DNA from: Halomonas borealis
GTDB lineage: Bacteria; Pseudomonadota; Gammaproteobacteria; Pseudomonadales; Halomonadaceae
DNA length: 64,000 nucleotides
NCBI RefSeq assembly: GCF_004798905.1
Contig: NZ_SDMO01000002.1
Coordinates: 218,731 to 282,730, forward strand
Reading direction: 5' to 3'
Positions 8,652 to 19,991 of the stretch are shown piece by piece. Position numbers and translations under genes: made by a program. How positions within the stretch are numbered: position 1 is the first letter of the stretch; the number at the start of each line of letters is the position of its first letter. The notes below the pieces were generated by a model. It had not been told where the DNA came from and ran no database searches. It saw only the letters and a list, made by a program, of their open reading frames with translations.

Positions 8652-8872
8652 GATGACCTTCCTGTTCGATGCGACTCCCCGCTGACCCGAACCTCGCCGG
8701 GGCTGTCACCGAACCAGCCCGAACGCCAGGACATTCGAGCGCGACGCCTCACTCGAACTCCGTGCTGTTCGCGACCAGCGGCCGCCCCAACAGGCTCCTA
8801 GGTGGGAGTCCTCTCTCTTGTGTATCATATCCGGAGACACAGGTCCCAGCGTTCACCAGTGAGGAGCCCATC

Positions 8873-9907
8873 GTGATCAAGGTTGGAATCGTCGGCGGCA
8901 CCGGTTATACCGGCGTCGAACTGCTCAGGCTGCTGGCCCGCCACCCGCAGGTGGAGGTCGAGGTCATCACCTCACGTAGCGAAGCCGGGCTCGGGGTCAG
9001 CGAGCTTTATCCCAACCTGCGCGGCCACTATGACGGGCTACGCTTCAGCGAGCCCGATCCGGCCCGCTTGGCGGCCTGCGATGCGGTGTTCTTCGCCACG
9101 CCCCATGGCGTGGCCCACGCCCTGGCCGGGGAACTACTCGCGCTGGGCACCCGGGTGATCGACCTGTCGGCCGATTTCCGCCTGCGCGACGCCGACGAGT
9201 GGGCGGCCTGGTACGGCCAGCCCCACGGCGCGCCCGAGCTGCTCGAGCAAGCCGTCTACGGCCTGCCGGAGGTCAACGCCGAGCGTATCCGCCAGGCGCG
9301 CCTGATCGCCGTGCCCGGCTGCTATCCCACCGCCGTGCAGCTCGGGCTGCTGCCGCTGCTGGAGGCCGGGCTGATCGACGTCGAGCGGGTGATCGCCGAC
9401 TGCAAGTCCGGCGTGACCGGCGCCGGCCGCGGGGCCAAGGTGGCGTCGCTGATGGCCGAAGCCAGCGAATCGATGAAGGCCTACGGCGCCTCGGGGCACC
9501 GCCACCTGCCCGAAATCCGGCAGGGTCTGGGCGATGCCGCGGGTAGCCCGGTGGGGCTCACCTTCGTGCCCCACCTGACGCCGATGATCCGTGGCATCCA
9601 TGCCACCCTCTACGGCCGGCTGACCGGCGACGCGGGCGATCTGCAGACGCTGTTCGAGCGGCGCTTCGCCGATGAGCCCTTCGTCGACGTCATGCCGGCA
9701 GGCAGCCATCCCGAGACACGCAGCGTCAAGGGCGCCAATGTCTGTCGCCTGGCCGTGCATCGCCCCGGCGACGGCGACACCGTGGTGGTGCTGGCGGTGA
9801 TCGATAACCTGGTCAAGGGCGCCTCCGGCCAGGCCGTGCATAACCTCAACCTGATGTTCGATCTCGATGAGTTCGCCGGCCTCGACGCCCCGGCGATGAT
9901 GCCCTGA
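8873..9907 (+). CDS. argC: N-acetyl-gamma-glutamyl-phosphate reductase
   Basis: 344 aa from GTG 8873, chosen for GAGGAG 6 nt upstream and because [21 protein letters not shown] then begins exactly like ArgC; the frame itself is open further upstream. NADPH-dependent enzyme of arginine biosynthesis (cytosol). The Rossmann GGTGYTG lies at 8-14 and the catalytic Cys150 is in [24 protein letters not shown] and GAxNVCRLA-type segments are in place. Single gene with its own upstream region; divergent from the ClC gene (about 220 bp between starts, no operator identified). Confidence 0.96.
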   Translation: MIKVGIVGGTGYTGVELLRLLARHPQVEVEVITSRSEAGLGVSELYPNLRGHYDGLRFSEPDPARLAACDAVFFATPHGVAHALAGELLALGTRVIDLSADFRLRDADEWAAWYGQPHGAPELLEQAVYGLPEVNAERIRQARLIAVPGCYPTAVQLGLLPLLEAGLIDVERVIADCKSGVTGAGRGAKVASLMAEASESMKAYGASGHRHLPEIRQGLGDAAGSPVGLTFVPHLTPMIRGIHATLYGRLTGDAGDLQTLFERRFADEPFVDVMPAGSHPETRSVKGANVCRLAVHRPGDGDTVVVLAVIDNLVKGASGQAVHNLNLMFDLDEFAGLDAPAMMP

Positions 9908-9924
9908 CACCACCGCACCCGCGC

Positions 9925-9959
9925 GGAGGCCTGCCCCGGAATCGCTCCGAAAGGCCTCC
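9925..9959. terminator. Inverted repeat after argC
   Basis: Perfect 8-bp arms GGAGGCCT and AGGCCTCC enclose a 19-nt loop 18 nt after the argC stop. No T run follows, so it may be a weak terminator or mRNA 3' stabiliser. Confidence 0.45.
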
Positions 9960-9962
9960 TCA

Positions 9963-9996
9963 ATAGTTGACCCTTTTGCTAAGGGTTATGGATAAT
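9963..9996 (+). promoter_or_regulatory. erpA promoter overlapped by an IscR type 1-like box
   Basis: TTGACC (9967-9972), an 18-nt spacer and GATAAT (9991-9996) form a good sigma-70 promoter 44 nt before erpA. The same bases (9963-9989) start with ATAGTTGACC and end in GGGTTAT, closely resembling the type 1 IscR site of iscR/erpA promoters, where [2Fe-2S]-IscR represses. No iscR gene is in the window. Confidence 0.5.
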
Positions 9997-10039
9997 CGTC
10001 GTCCTGTACGACATTCACCGATTCCCGGGGAGGTCACCC

Positions 10040-10393
10040 ATGAGCGGTGCCGCATCCTTCGTTCCCACCCCTCTGCTGCTCTCCGACAGCGCCCAGGCGC
10101 GGCTCCAGGGCCTCGGTGAAGCCGAGGGCAAGTCCGGCCTGACGCTTCGGGTCTACGTGACCGGCGGCGGCTGTTCCGGTTTCCAGTACGGTTTCGACCT
10201 CGCCGAAGAGGTCGCGGAAGACGATACCCTGATCGAGTTCGGTGAGGTGGCCCTGGTGGTCGACCCCCTCTCCTACCAGTATCTGGTAGGGTCCACCGTT
10301 GACTTCGAGGAAGGGCTGGCCGGCGCGCGTTTCCTGATCCAGAACCCCAACGCCACCACCACCTGCGGCTGCGGCGCCTCCTTCATGGTCTGA
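10040..10393 (+). CDS. erpA: Iron-sulfur cluster insertion protein ErpA
   Basis: 117 aa A-type carrier that passes Fe-S clusters to apoproteins in the cytosol. The three cluster-binding cysteines are present: Cys45 in [12 protein letters not shown] and Cys109/Cys111 in the C-terminal [12 protein letters not shown]. Start ATG 10040 has GGGGAGGT 6 nt upstream. ErpA is favoured over IscA by the FQYGF and FLIQNPNA wording. Monocistronic, with its own promoter and a probable IscR site, so iron/oxidative regulation is likely. Confidence 0.94.
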   Translation: MSGAASFVPTPLLLSDSAQARLQGLGEAEGKSGLTLRVYVTGGGCSGFQYGFDLAEEVAEDDTLIEFGEVALVVDPLSYQYLVGSTVDFEEGLAGARFLIQNPNATTTCGCGASFMV

Positions 10394-10504
10394 CGCGATG
10401 CGTTGAAAGCGCCGCACCGCGTCACCTGCCGAGACTTGACGCTCTCACGACAACTCGCCATGGTTGATTAGGTACTTCATAACAATCACGCCATGGAGAG
10501 TCAC

Positions 10505-11266
10505 ATGAAGCGTCAACTGAAGGCGGTATCGCTGGCCTCTTGCGTTGCCCTCGGCCTTGCCAGCACGGCCCAAGCGCAGGACACGACCCTAGACGTCGTC
10601 ACCGACCCGAGTTTCGTGCCGTTCGAAATGCTGGATCAGGAATCCGGCGAGATGGTCGGCTTCGACATGGACATCATCCGCGAAGTCGCCGATCGTGCGG
10701 GGTTCGACTACAACCTGCGCACCATGGACTTCAACGGCATCATCCCCGCCATCCAGACCGGTAACGTCGACATCGCCATCGCCGGCATCACCATCACCGA
10801 TGAACGCGCCGAGATCGTCGACTTCTCCGCCCCCTACTACGACAGCGGGCTGCGCCTGCTGGTCGATGCCGACGACGACAGCATCCAGAGCATCGATGCC
10901 CTCGAGGGCCAGAAGGTCGGCACCAAGATCGGCTCCACCAGCTACGACTTCCTCCAGGAAAACCTGGGCGACTCCGCCGACATCACGCCCTATCCGGGTT
11001 CCAGCGACATGTATATGGCGCTGCTGGGCGGCAGTGTCGATGCCGTCTTCTACGACGCTCCCAACGTCGGCTACTTCTCCCAGACCCAGGGTGAAGGCCG
11101 CGCCAAGGTCGTCGGCCCGCTCTACGAGGGCCAGCAATACGGTATCGCGCTGGTCAAGGGCAGCGAGTGGGTCGAGCCCGTCAACGAGGCCCTGGCGGCC
11201 ATGAAAGAAGACGGTACCTACGACGAGATCCACAGCAAGTGGTTCGGCGGCTCCAGCGCCGAATGA
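10505..11266 (+). CDS. Periplasmic amino-acid-binding protein of a GlnH-like ABC importer
   Basis: 253 aa; ATG 10505 chosen over 10493 because GGAGAG lies 5 nt before it. Signal peptide of about 24 residues ([19 protein letters not shown]), then a family-3 solute-binding protein: [24 protein letters not shown], the ligand-contact stretch [22 protein letters not shown], and [13 protein letters not shown]. These resemble GlnH/HisJ-type proteins; the exact amino acid cannot be told. First gene of a three-gene importer set, followed by a hairpin before the permease, as is common for binding proteins needed in excess. Confidence 0.92.
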   Translation: MKRQLKAVSLASCVALGLASTAQAQDTTLDVVTDPSFVPFEMLDQESGEMVGFDMDIIREVADRAGFDYNLRTMDFNGIIPAIQTGNVDIAIAGITITDERAEIVDFSAPYYDSGLRLLVDADDDSIQSIDALEGQKVGTKIGSTSYDFLQENLGDSADITPYPGSSDMYMALLGGSVDAVFYDAPNVGYFSQTQGEGRAKVVGPLYEGQQYGIALVKGSEWVEPVNEALAAMKEDGTYDEIHSKWFGGSSAE

Positions 11267-11284
11267 CCCTCGCGCGAGGCTGAA

Positions 11285-11312
11285 CGGGGTCGGGTCGATT
11301 GGCCCGGCCCCG
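11285..11312 (+). terminator. Intergenic hairpin between binding-protein and permease genes
   Basis: Arms CGGGGTCGGG and CCCGGCCCCG pair over 10 positions (one G-U) with an 8-nt loop, followed by TTGTGTTA. Probably an attenuator or 3' stabiliser that lowers permease/ATPase output relative to the binding protein. Confidence 0.6.
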
Positions 11313-11364
11313 TTGTGTTACGTCGCGGCTCACCTCCCTCCTATGCATCCCCACGGAGCCCCTT

Positions 11365-12036
11365 GTGGACGTCACTTTTCAATTCGACTGGCAGGCGGCT
11401 TTCGCCTCCATTCCCCATCTGCTGACGGGGATTCCCTATACCCTGCTGATCTCCTTCTCCGGGCTGGCCATCGGCTTTTTCATCGGCATCTTCTTCGGCC
11501 TGCTGCGTATCAGTCCCACGCGCTGGCTGAAATGGCCCGCCGTGGCCTACATCGAGATCTTCCGCGGCACCCCGGTCCTCGTGCAGGTGCTGTTCATCTT
11601 CTATGGCCTGCCGCAGCTGCTCGGCGGCCCCATCAATGCCCTGGTCGCCGGCATCGCCGCGATCGCCGTCAACTCCGGCGCCTATATCTCGGAGATCGTC
11701 CGCGGTGGCGTGCAATCCATCGAGCGTGGCCAGCGCGAGGCGGGCCTGTCACTGGGCCTGTCACGACACCAGACCTTCCGCTACATCATCTGGCCTCAAG
11801 CCCTGCGCCGCATGATCCCGTCGCTCGGTAACCAGGGGATCATCAGCATCAAGGACACCTCGCTGTTCTCGGTGATCGGCGTCGGCGAGCTGGTCCGCCA
11901 GGGCCAGGTCTATATCGCCACCACCTTCAATGCCCTCGAGGTCTACCTGATGGTCGCCATGCTCTACCTGGTGGTCACCCTCTCGCTGTCGGTGGCATTG
12001 CGCCTGCTGGAGCGCCAGGGCCTGGTCGGACAATAA
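11365..12036 (+). CDS. Amino-acid ABC transporter permease (GlnP/HisMQ type)
   Basis: 223 aa from GTG 11365 (GGAG 6 nt upstream); this matches the usual 215-225 aa and places VDVTFQFDWQAAFASIPHLL at the N-terminus. About five membrane segments. The PAAT permease EAA loop is evident (REAGLSLGLSRHQTFRYIIWPQALRRMIPSLGNQ), which docks the ATPase. FRGTPVLVQVLFIFYGLP is the family signature of polar amino-acid permeases. Likely forms a homodimer, as no second permease is present. Stop is 12 nt before the ATPase start. Confidence 0.92.
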   Translation: MDVTFQFDWQAAFASIPHLLTGIPYTLLISFSGLAIGFFIGIFFGLLRISPTRWLKWPAVAYIEIFRGTPVLVQVLFIFYGLPQLLGGPINALVAGIAAIAVNSGAYISEIVRGGVQSIERGQREAGLSLGLSRHQTFRYIIWPQALRRMIPSLGNQGIISIKDTSLFSVIGVGELVRQGQVYIATTFNALEVYLMVAMLYLVVTLSLSVALRLLERQGLVGQ

Positions 12037-12048
12037 GGAATGCACGAG

Positions 12049-12822
12049 ATGACTCAACAGACGTCACAACCCGGCGGCGAGCCCATCGTGCGCCTGAACA
12101 AGCTCAACAAGTCCTTCGGGACCCTGCACGTGCTCAAGGACATCGACCTTGAGGTCACCCCCGGCGAAGTGGTGGTGATCATCGGCGCCAGCGGTTCCGG
12201 CAAGTCGACGCTGATCCGCTGCATCAATGGCCTGGAAGAGTTCCAGCAAGGCGAGCTCGAGGTAGATGGCAACCCCCTTAAACCTCACGGAAAGGCCACC
12301 AGGGCGCTACAGAAGATCCGTACCGAGGTCGGCATGGTCTTCCAGCAGTTCAATCTGTTCCCCCACCTGAGCGTGCGCGACAACGTGACCCTGGCGCCCA
12401 TCAAGGTGCGCAATCTATCCCGCCAGAAAGCCACCGAGGCGGCCGAACGCCTGCTCGAACGCGTGGGCATCAGCGACCAGGCCGAAAAGCTGCCTACCCA
12501 GCTTTCCGGCGGCCAGCAGCAGCGTGTGGCACTGGCCCGAGCACTGGCCATGGAACCCCGACTGATGCTGTTCGACGAGCCGACGTCGGCGCTGGACCCG
12601 GAGATGATCGGCGAGGTGCTGGATGCCATGCGCGAGCTCGCCAACGAGGGCATGACCATGCTGATCGTCACCCATGAGATGGGCTTCGCCCGCGAGGTCG
12701 CCGATCGAGTGATCTTCATTCACAAGGGTGAGATCGCCGAGGAAGGACCGCCGAAGACGATCTTCGATGCCCCCCAGGCCGAGCCGACTCGTCACTTCCT
12801 GTCGCGGGTACTCAAGCACTGA
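12049..12822 (+). CDS. Amino-acid ABC transporter ATPase (GlnQ type)
   Basis: 257 aa from ATG 12049, preceded at 9 nt by AAGGA; the ATG at 12040 abuts that sequence and is less likely. Complete ABC core: Walker [14 protein letters not shown]-loop FQQFNLFPH, signature [15 protein letters not shown], Walker [15 protein letters not shown], switch His in IVTHEMGFA. Energises the importer at the inner membrane. Last gene before a strong intrinsic terminator, closing the importer operon. Confidence 0.94.
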   Translation: MTQQTSQPGGEPIVRLNKLNKSFGTLHVLKDIDLEVTPGEVVVIIGASGSGKSTLIRCINGLEEFQQGELEVDGNPLKPHGKATRALQKIRTEVGMVFQQFNLFPHLSVRDNVTLAPIKVRNLSRQKATEAAERLLERVGISDQAEKLPTQLSGGQQQRVALARALAMEPRLMLFDEPTSALDPEMIGEVLDAMRELANEGMTMLIVTHEMGFAREVADRVIFIHKGEIAEEGPPKTIFDAPQAEPTRHFLSRVLKH

Positions 12823-12847
12823 TAGCGACGATTTTTCTCGCTGTACC

Positions 12848-12879
12848 AGGCCCTGTCGTCATCGACAGGGCCTTTTTTT
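12848..12879 (+). terminator. Intrinsic terminator of the amino-acid importer operon
   Basis: 11-bp perfect stem AGGCCCTGTCG/CGACAGGGCCT with TCAT loop, followed by seven Ts. Lies 25 nt after the ATPase stop and separates the importer from the origin region. Confidence 0.92.
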
Positions 12880-12883
12880 GGCC

Positions 12884-13271
12884 TGTGGACAAGATTCTTG
12901 GCGGTTCGCCGCTGCGTCCCACCATCACGGGCTGGGGATGGATCGGCGCGGTTGTTCACACCCACGGTGACAAGCCCGGTAGAATCGCGTGGATAAGCCG
13001 TGTTCAGCGAGGCTTGTGGTTAACCCGGGCATTTACCCACAGGCCTCCAACATCCCCTCCGCAGGAGATCCGCGCCTTTTCCGCTCATCAGTCAACACTG
13101 TAAGAACTTGATATTTGTTGTTTTGTTTCGGTTATCCACGGGAAATGTCCACACCAATAATAACTACAACAACAGAACCCCTTTTTATTTATATGCTTTT
13201 ATATTTAGGTCAATCGAATGACGAACCCAGCTTGGCTTCCCCGGTGTGGAAAACCCTGACGATTACCCACA
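12884..13271. other. Probable chromosomal replication origin (oriC)
   Basis: This non-coding interval upstream of mnmG (gidA) contains nine DnaA-box-like 9-mers (consensus TTATCCACA). Seven have a single mismatch: 12884 (-) TTGTCCACA, 12988 (-) TTATCCACG, 13015 (-) TTAACCACA, 13033 (+) TTACCCACA, 13132 (+) TTATCCACG, 13245 (-) TTTTCCACA, 13263 (+) TTACCCACA. Two have two mismatches: 12952 (+) TTGTTCACA and 13145 (+) ATGTCCACA. Bases about 13100-13210 are strongly AT-rich within GC-rich surroundings and would serve as the unwinding element; a three-base-periodic run (AATAATAACTACAACAAC) directly follows the box at 13145. The flanking mnmG-rsmG-parA-parB-atp order is classic for the origin region. 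No dnaA gene is in view. Confidence 0.85.
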
Positions 13272-13347
13272 AGGACGTTATACTGGCCGGCTGATTACAC
13301 CCCTGTATCCGCAACATTCGGCGCGACGGCGCCGATCGAGGTGAACC

Positions 13348-15243
13348 TTGGAGTACCCCGACCGCTTCGACGTCATCGTCATCGGCGGTGGCCATGCCGG
13401 GACCGAAGCCGCCCTGGCCTCGGCCCGCATGGGCCGCCGGACCCTGCTGCTGACCCACAACATCGAGACCCTGGGTCAGATGTCCTGCAATCCCGCCATC
13501 GGCGGGATCGGCAAGAGTCATCTGGTCAAGGAGATCGATGCGCTCGGCGGTGCCATGGGACTCGCCACCGACCGGGGCGGAATTCAGTTTCGGGTACTCA
13601 ACTCCCGCAAAGGCCCCGCCGTACGGGCGACTCGCGCCCAGGCCGATCGCGTTCGCTACAAGGCGGCGATCCGCGGAATGCTGGAGAACCAAGCCAACCT
13701 GACGATCTTCCAGCAGGCCGCCGGCGACCTGATCGTCGACGGTGACACCGTGCGCGGCGTGACCACCGAGACCGGCGTGCGCTTCATGTCCGAGACCGTG
13801 GTGTTGTGCACAGGCACCTTCCTTGGCGGGGTTATCCACATCGGGCTGGACAATAGCCGTGGCGGCCGGGCCGGCGATCCGCCTTCCAATGCCTTGGCGG
13901 AACGCCTGCGTGCGTTGCCATTCCGCGTCGATCGGCTTAAGACCGGCACGCCACCGCGTATCGACGCCAAGAGCGTGGATTTCTCGATGCTCGAGGAGCA
14001 GCCCGGAGATACCCCGACACCGGTGATGTCCTATCGCGGCAACCGCGCCATGCACCCACGCCAGGTCAGCTGCCACATCGCTCAGACCAACGAGCGCAGC
14101 CACGAGATCATCCGCGCCAATCTCGAGCGTTCGCCGATGTTCTCGGGCACGATCGATAGCGTCGGGCCCCGTTATTGCCCCTCGATCGAGGACAAGGTGC
14201 ACCGCTTCGCCGACAAGTCGAGCCACCAGGTCTTCATCGAACCGGAGGGGCTGGATACCCACGAGCTGTATCCCAACGGCATCTCGACCTCGCTGCCGTT
14301 CGACATCCAGCTGCAGGTCGTGCGCTCGATGAAAGGCATGGAAAACGCCCATATCACGCGGCCTGGTTACGCCATCGAATACGATTTCTTCGACCCTCGC
14401 GATCTCAAGCACTCGCTGGAAACGAAGTTTATCCACAACCTGTTCTTCGCCGGGCAGATCAACGGCACCACCGGCTATGAAGAGGCCGGCGCCCAGGGGC
14501 TCCTGGCCGGACTCAATGCGGCGCGCCGAGCCGGCGGGCTCGATGCCTGGTGGCCGCGCCGCGACGAGGCCTACCTCGGGGTGCTGGTGGATGACCTGAT
14601 CACCCAGGGCACCAAGGAGCCCTATCGGATGTTCACCTCGCGGGCCGAATATCGGCTGCTGCTGCGTGAGGACAACGCCGATCTGCGTCTCACCGAGGCC
14701 GGGCGTGAGCTTGGGCTGGTGGATGAGCGTCGCTGGGCCGACTTCAGCGCCAAGCGCGAGGGAATCGAGGCCGAAAGCGCGCGGCTCAAGGCCAGCTGGG
14801 TACAGCCCGGCACCGAGGCCGCCCATAGCGTCGCCGAGCGGACCGGGCAGCCCCTGCCCCGCGAGTACAACCTGCTCGACCTGCTGAAGCGCCCGGAGCT
14901 CGGTTACTCAGACATCGCAGGCCTCGTCGGTGAACCGGTCGATGATGAACGCGTCGCCGAACAGGTGCAGATCCAGGCCAAGTACCAGGGCTATATCGAT
15001 CGTCAGCAGGACGAGATCGACAAGCTCAAGCGCCACGAGGCCACCCCGCTGCCCGAAAACTTCGACTACGAGAGGGTCGAGGGCCTGTCCAACGAGATCC
15101 GCCAGAAGCTCACCGAGGCGCGTCCGGAAACCCTGGCTCAGGCCGGACGGATCTCCGGTGTCACCCCCGCGGCGGTCTCGATCCTGCTGATCCACCTCAA
15201 GAAGCGTCGCCTGCTGGACGACAGCCGGGTGGCCAACGGATGA
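13348..15243 (+). CDS. mnmG: tRNA uridine 5-carboxymethylaminomethyl modification enzyme MnmG (GidA)
   Basis: 631 aa; TTG start at 13348 with GAGGTG 4 nt upstream ([22 protein letters not shown] at the N-terminus). FAD-dependent partner of MnmE, installing cmnm5 at the wobble uridine of several tRNAs in the cytosol. Visible are the dinucleotide-binding [33 protein letters not shown], and the conserved GTPPRID and [20 protein letters not shown]. Full family length. It overlaps rsmG by 4 bp (ATGA) and starts the mnmG-rsmG-parA-parB series next to the origin. Confidence 0.97.
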   Translation: MEYPDRFDVIVIGGGHAGTEAALASARMGRRTLLLTHNIETLGQMSCNPAIGGIGKSHLVKEIDALGGAMGLATDRGGIQFRVLNSRKGPAVRATRAQADRVRYKAAIRGMLENQANLTIFQQAAGDLIVDGDTVRGVTTETGVRFMSETVVLCTGTFLGGVIHIGLDNSRGGRAGDPPSNALAERLRALPFRVDRLKTGTPPRIDAKSVDFSMLEEQPGDTPTPVMSYRGNRAMHPRQVSCHIAQTNERSHEIIRANLERSPMFSGTIDSVGPRYCPSIEDKVHRFADKSSHQVFIEPEGLDTHELYPNGISTSLPFDIQLQVVRSMKGMENAHITRPGYAIEYDFFDPRDLKHSLETKFIHNLFFAGQINGTTGYEEAGAQGLLAGLNAARRAGGLDAWWPRRDEAYLGVLVDDLITQGTKEPYRMFTSRAEYRLLLREDNADLRLTEAGRELGLVDERRWADFSAKREGIEAESARLKASWVQPGTEAAHSVAERTGQPLPREYNLLDLLKRPELGYSDIAGLVGEPVDDERVAEQVQIQAKYQGYIDRQQDEIDKLKRHEATPLPENFDYERVEGLSNEIRQKLTEARPETLAQAGRISGVTPAAVSILLIHLKKRRLLDDSRVANG

Positions 15244-15893
15244 CCCCCGACGAGACGATCCTGAACGATCGCCTGGAACGCGGCCTGGCCGAGCTTGGCC
15301 TCGAGGTGGCAGACCGGCGCCGGGGGCAGCTGCTGGCCCTGGTGGGCCTGTTGCACAAGTGGAACCGCGCCTATAACCTCACCGCGGTACGCGATCCCGA
15401 GGAGATGGTCGCCCGGCATGTGCTCGACAGCGCCGCCGTGCTGCCCTTCGTGAAGGGCCCTAGCCTGCTCGACGTGGGGGCCGGCCCGGGGCTGCCGGGA
15501 CTGGTGCTGGCGATCCTCGCCCCCGAGCTCGAGGTCACGCTGCTCGACAGCAACGGCAAGAAGGTACGCTTCCAGCGTCAGGCAGTGATGGAGCTCGGGC
15601 TCGAGCGTGTCAGCCCGGTCCAGGCGCGCGTGGAGGCCTTCGAGGCGCCGCCCGGCGGTTTCGATCAGGTGATCTCGCGCGCCTTCGCCAGCCTCGAGGA
15701 CTTCATCGCCCTGAGCCGTGAGCTACCCGGCGAAGGTGGCCAATGGCTGGCCATGAAGGGCCCGGCCGTGGAGGACGAGCTCGCCGGCCTGCCGGAAGGG
15801 ATCGCCGCGGTGGGGCGCCATACGCTGAGGGTGCCCTTCTCGGACGGCGACCGCCGCCTGGTCATCCTCGAGCGCACCCCCGGCGACCGCTAG
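15240..15893 (+). CDS. rsmG: 16S rRNA (guanine-527-N7) methyltransferase RsmG (GidB)
   Basis: 217 aa, Rossmann SAM-dependent methyltransferase acting on G527 of 16S rRNA. The SAM motif [16 protein letters not shown] and the acidic motif [13 protein letters not shown] are present, as is [19 protein letters not shown], an RsmG hallmark. It starts within the mnmG stop codon (ATGA), implying translational coupling, and ends 63 bp before parA. Confidence 0.96.
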   Translation: MTPDETILNDRLERGLAELGLEVADRRRGQLLALVGLLHKWNRAYNLTAVRDPEEMVARHVLDSAAVLPFVKGPSLLDVGAGPGLPGLVLAILAPELEVTLLDSNGKKVRFQRQAVMELGLERVSPVQARVEAFEAPPGGFDQVISRAFASLEDFIALSRELPGEGGQWLAMKGPAVEDELAGLPEGIAAVGRHTLRVPFSDGDRRLVILERTPGDR

Positions 15894-15956
15894 CCACGCC
15901 CGGGGAGGCCGCCGGATGCTGCCGTGAACCCTGTCTGCTAACGCAAGGATGTCGCC

Positions 15957-16727
15957 GTGACCAAGATTATCGCCTTGACCAACCAGAAGGGCGGCGTGGG
16001 CAAGACCACTTCCGCCGTCAACCTGGCCGCCAGCCTGGCCTCCCTGGAACGGCGCGTGTTGCTGGTCGATCTGGATCCCCAGGGCCACGCCACCATGGGC
16101 AGCGGCATCGACAAGCACTCCCTCGATGGCAGCGTGCTCGATGTGTTGCTCGGCGAGCGTCGCCCCAGCGAGGTGATCCTCGACTGCCCCGAGGCCGGTT
16201 ATGCATTGCTGCCTGGCAACGGCGACCTGACCGCCGCCGAGGTCGAGCTTCTCGACCGTGAAGAAGGTCGCGAGCAGGGCCTGGTCAAGGCCCTCGGCGA
16301 GGTCTCCGGCGAGTACGACGTGGTGCTGATCGACTGCCCTCCGTCGCTCAACATGCTGACCGTCAACGGCCTGACCGCCGCCGATGGCGTGTTGATCCCG
16401 TTGCAGTGTGAGTTCTATGCCCTCGAGGGGTTGTCGGCACTGCTCGATACCGTTGAGCAGATCAAGGCCAGCGTGAACCCGGATCTCGAGATCCATGGCA
16501 TCCTGCGTACCATGTTCGATTCGCGCAACAGCCTGACTCGCGATGTCAGCAAGCAGCTGCGCGATTACTTCGGCGACGCCCTGCTCAAGACCACGATCCC
16601 GCGTAATGTCCGGGTCGCCGAGGCGCCGAGCCATGGCCTGCCGGTCACCAAGTATGCCCGCTTCTCACGGGGCAGCCAGGCGCACCGGGTGCTGGCCAAG
16701 GAACTGATCCGTCGCCTGTCGTTGTAG
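15957..16727 (+). CDS. parA: Chromosome-partitioning ATPase ParA (Soj)
   Basis: 256 aa from GTG 15957 (AAGGAT 6 nt before). Deviant Walker A KGGVGKTT near residue 11, Walker A' VLLVDLDPQGHAT and Walker B VVLIDCPPSLNML; no N-terminal DNA-binding extension, so it is the chromosomal type. ATP-dependent nucleoid-binding partner of ParB in origin segregation. 37 bp separate it from parB. The origin-proximal position supports the chromosomal role. Confidence 0.96.
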   Translation: MTKIIALTNQKGGVGKTTSAVNLAASLASLERRVLLVDLDPQGHATMGSGIDKHSLDGSVLDVLLGERRPSEVILDCPEAGYALLPGNGDLTAAEVELLDREEGREQGLVKALGEVSGEYDVVLIDCPPSLNMLTVNGLTAADGVLIPLQCEFYALEGLSALLDTVEQIKASVNPDLEIHGILRTMFDSRNSLTRDVSKQLRDYFGDALLKTTIPRNVRVAEAPSHGLPVTKYARFSRGSQAHRVLAKELIRRLSL

Positions 16728-16764
16728 CCGATACCGCTTGGCGCTTACAGATGAGGGAAACTCG

Positions 16765-17691
16765 ATGACGCGCAAACAACGCGCCCTGGGACGCGGGCTG
16801 GATGCCCTGATCGGTGCCGGTGCCCGTCACCGCGAAAGCCTGGATCTCCCCGGGGGAGAAGAGACGTCGCAGGTGGATGAGGCCAACGACGCCGAGCCGT
16901 CGGCGCCCGCCGGCGATGAGCGCCTGGAGCGCCTGCCGCTGGGCCAGCTCTCCCGCGGCAAGTATCAGCCGCGCCGCGATATCCAGCCCGAGGCCCTCGA
17001 GGAGCTGGCCGACTCGATCCGTGCCCAGGGCGTGATGCAGCCGATCGTGGTGCGTCCGGCCGGCGAGGCACGCTACGAGATCATCGCCGGCGAGCGTCGC
17101 TGGCGGGCCGCCCAGCTTGCCGAGCTGGACGTGATCCCGGCCGTCATCCGCGAGGTCACCGACGAGGTCGCGCTGGCCCTGGCGCTGATCGAGAACATCC
17201 AGCGTGAGAACCTCAACCCCATCGAGGAGGCGCTGGCGCTCAAGCGGCTGCTCGACGAGTTCGAACTCACCCAGCAGCAGGCCGCCGATGCGGTGGGACG
17301 CTCGCGGGCCCAGGTGGCCAACCTGCTGCGCCTGCTGGCGCTGGACCCCGAGGTCCAGACCCTGCTCGAACGTGGCGATCTCGACATGGGCCATGCCCGG
17401 GCACTGTTGGCGCTGTCTGGCCCCAAGCAGCGCCAGGCCGCCCACGAGGTGGTCAACAAGGACCTCACCGTGCGTGCCACCGAGGCGCTGGTGAAACGAC
17501 TCGCGGAAGGGCAGCCGGCCAAGGCCGAGGCGCCGCCCCAGGCCCCCGATGTGGCGCGCCTGGAATCACGCCTGGCCGACCTTCTGGGGGCGCCGGTGAA
17601 CATCCAGCACGGGCGTGGTGGCAAGGGGCGAGTGACCATTCGCTACGCCAGCCTCGACGAACTGGATGGCATCCTCGAGCACATCAAGTAA
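16765..17691 (+). CDS. parB: Chromosome-partitioning protein ParB (Spo0J)
   Basis: 308 aa from ATG 16765 (AGGGA 7 nt before), giving the usual MTRKQRALGRGLDALIG N-terminus that contacts ParA; an in-frame ATG at 16738 is less likely. The CTPase/ParB domain shows QPRRDIQPEALEELADSI and GERRWRAA, followed by the helix-turn-helix TQQQAADAVGRSRAQVANLLRLL and a C-terminal dimerisation region. Should bind parS sites near the origin; no clear parS (TGTTTCACGTGAAACA type) was found in this window. Confidence 0.96.
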   Translation: MTRKQRALGRGLDALIGAGARHRESLDLPGGEETSQVDEANDAEPSAPAGDERLERLPLGQLSRGKYQPRRDIQPEALEELADSIRAQGVMQPIVVRPAGEARYEIIAGERRWRAAQLAELDVIPAVIREVTDEVALALALIENIQRENLNPIEEALALKRLLDEFELTQQQAADAVGRSRAQVANLLRLLALDPEVQTLLERGDLDMGHARALLALSGPKQRQAAHEVVNKDLTVRATEALVKRLAEGQPAKAEAPPQAPDVARLESRLADLLGAPVNIQHGRGGKGRVTIRYASLDELDGILEHIK

Positions 17692-17790
17692 ACGGCGGGG
17701 ACCAAGTTAGGTTGCTAAACGGTTTGGCGAAACTTATCGACTTTTCGTCATAAGCTGGCTCGATTTCGCGCGATATCGGGTCGTGATCGG

Positions 17791-17819
17791 TTGAAGGCAT
17801 CGAGGGGGTTCCCTATAAT
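17791..17819 (+). promoter_or_regulatory. Sigma-70 promoter of the atp operon
   Basis: TTGAAG (17791-17796), 17-nt spacer, perfect TATAAT (17814-17819). Initiation near 17826 gives a leader of about 95 nt before atpI; the leader can form a hairpin (CCCGTCGTT with AACGGCGGG). Confidence 0.75.
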
Positions 17820-17879
17820 CCCGCCGGGCCCGTCGTTGGGAAGCCGCGAACGGCGGGTCGAAAAGTCACGGGAGGCTGA

Positions 17880-19145
<1,266 letters not shown>

Positions 19146-19179
19146 ATCGCGTAATATCCGATAAACCCTTGAAACTTAA

Positions 19180-19431
<252 letters not shown>

Positions 19432-19506
19432 CGATTGGCATACCGAGCGTACTGCGCTCGGTTTGCTTGTTTCCGGTCGCCACGAATCTGTCAGAGGTAC
19501 GCCCCT

Positions 19507-19977
19507 GTGAATATCAACATGACGCTTATCGGGCAGATGATCGCGTTCGCGATTTTCGTCTGGTTTTGCACAAAGTACGTGTGGCCGCCGATCAGCAATG
19601 CGCTCCATGAGCGCCAGAAGAAGATTGCCGACGGCCTCGACGCTGCCAGCCGTGCTTCTCGTGACCTCGAACTGGCCGAACAACAGGCCAACGAGACCCT
19701 GCGTGAAAGCAAGGAGCAAGCGGCCGAAATCCTGGAGCAGGCTCACAAGCGGTCCACTCAGATGATCGACGAGGCGCGCGACCAGGCACGCCAGGAAGGC
19801 GAGCGCATGATCGCTCAGGCCAAGTCCGAGATCGATCAAGAAGTGAACCGCGCGAAGGAAGAGTTGCGCGGCCAGGTCTCGCGGCTCGCCATCGTCGGCG
19901 CGGAGCGGGTCCTGGAAGCCTCCATCGACGAGAAGCAGCACGGCAAGCTCGTTGACCAACTTGCCGAAGAGCTTTGA
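19507..19977 (+). CDS. atpF: F1Fo ATP synthase subunit b
   Basis: 156 aa from GTG 19507, which gives [29 protein letters not shown], collinear with the N-terminus of enterobacterial subunit b (also 156 aa). One membrane helix, then a long charged coiled coil (stator stalk). AGAGG upstream. Ends 14 bp before atpH. Confidence 0.95.
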   Translation: MNINMTLIGQMIAFAIFVWFCTKYVWPPISNALHERQKKIADGLDAASRASRDLELAEQQANETLRESKEQAAEILEQAHKRSTQMIDEARDQARQEGERMIAQAKSEIDQEVNRAKEELRGQVSRLAIVGAERVLEASIDEKQHGKLVDQLAEEL

Positions 19978-19991
19978 GGAGGAGGTGACCC

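Noticed and set aside
13210..14826. A 538-codon minus-strand open frame overlapping the origin region and mnmG
   Set aside because: Mostly antisense to mnmG; no recognisable motif or ribosome site.
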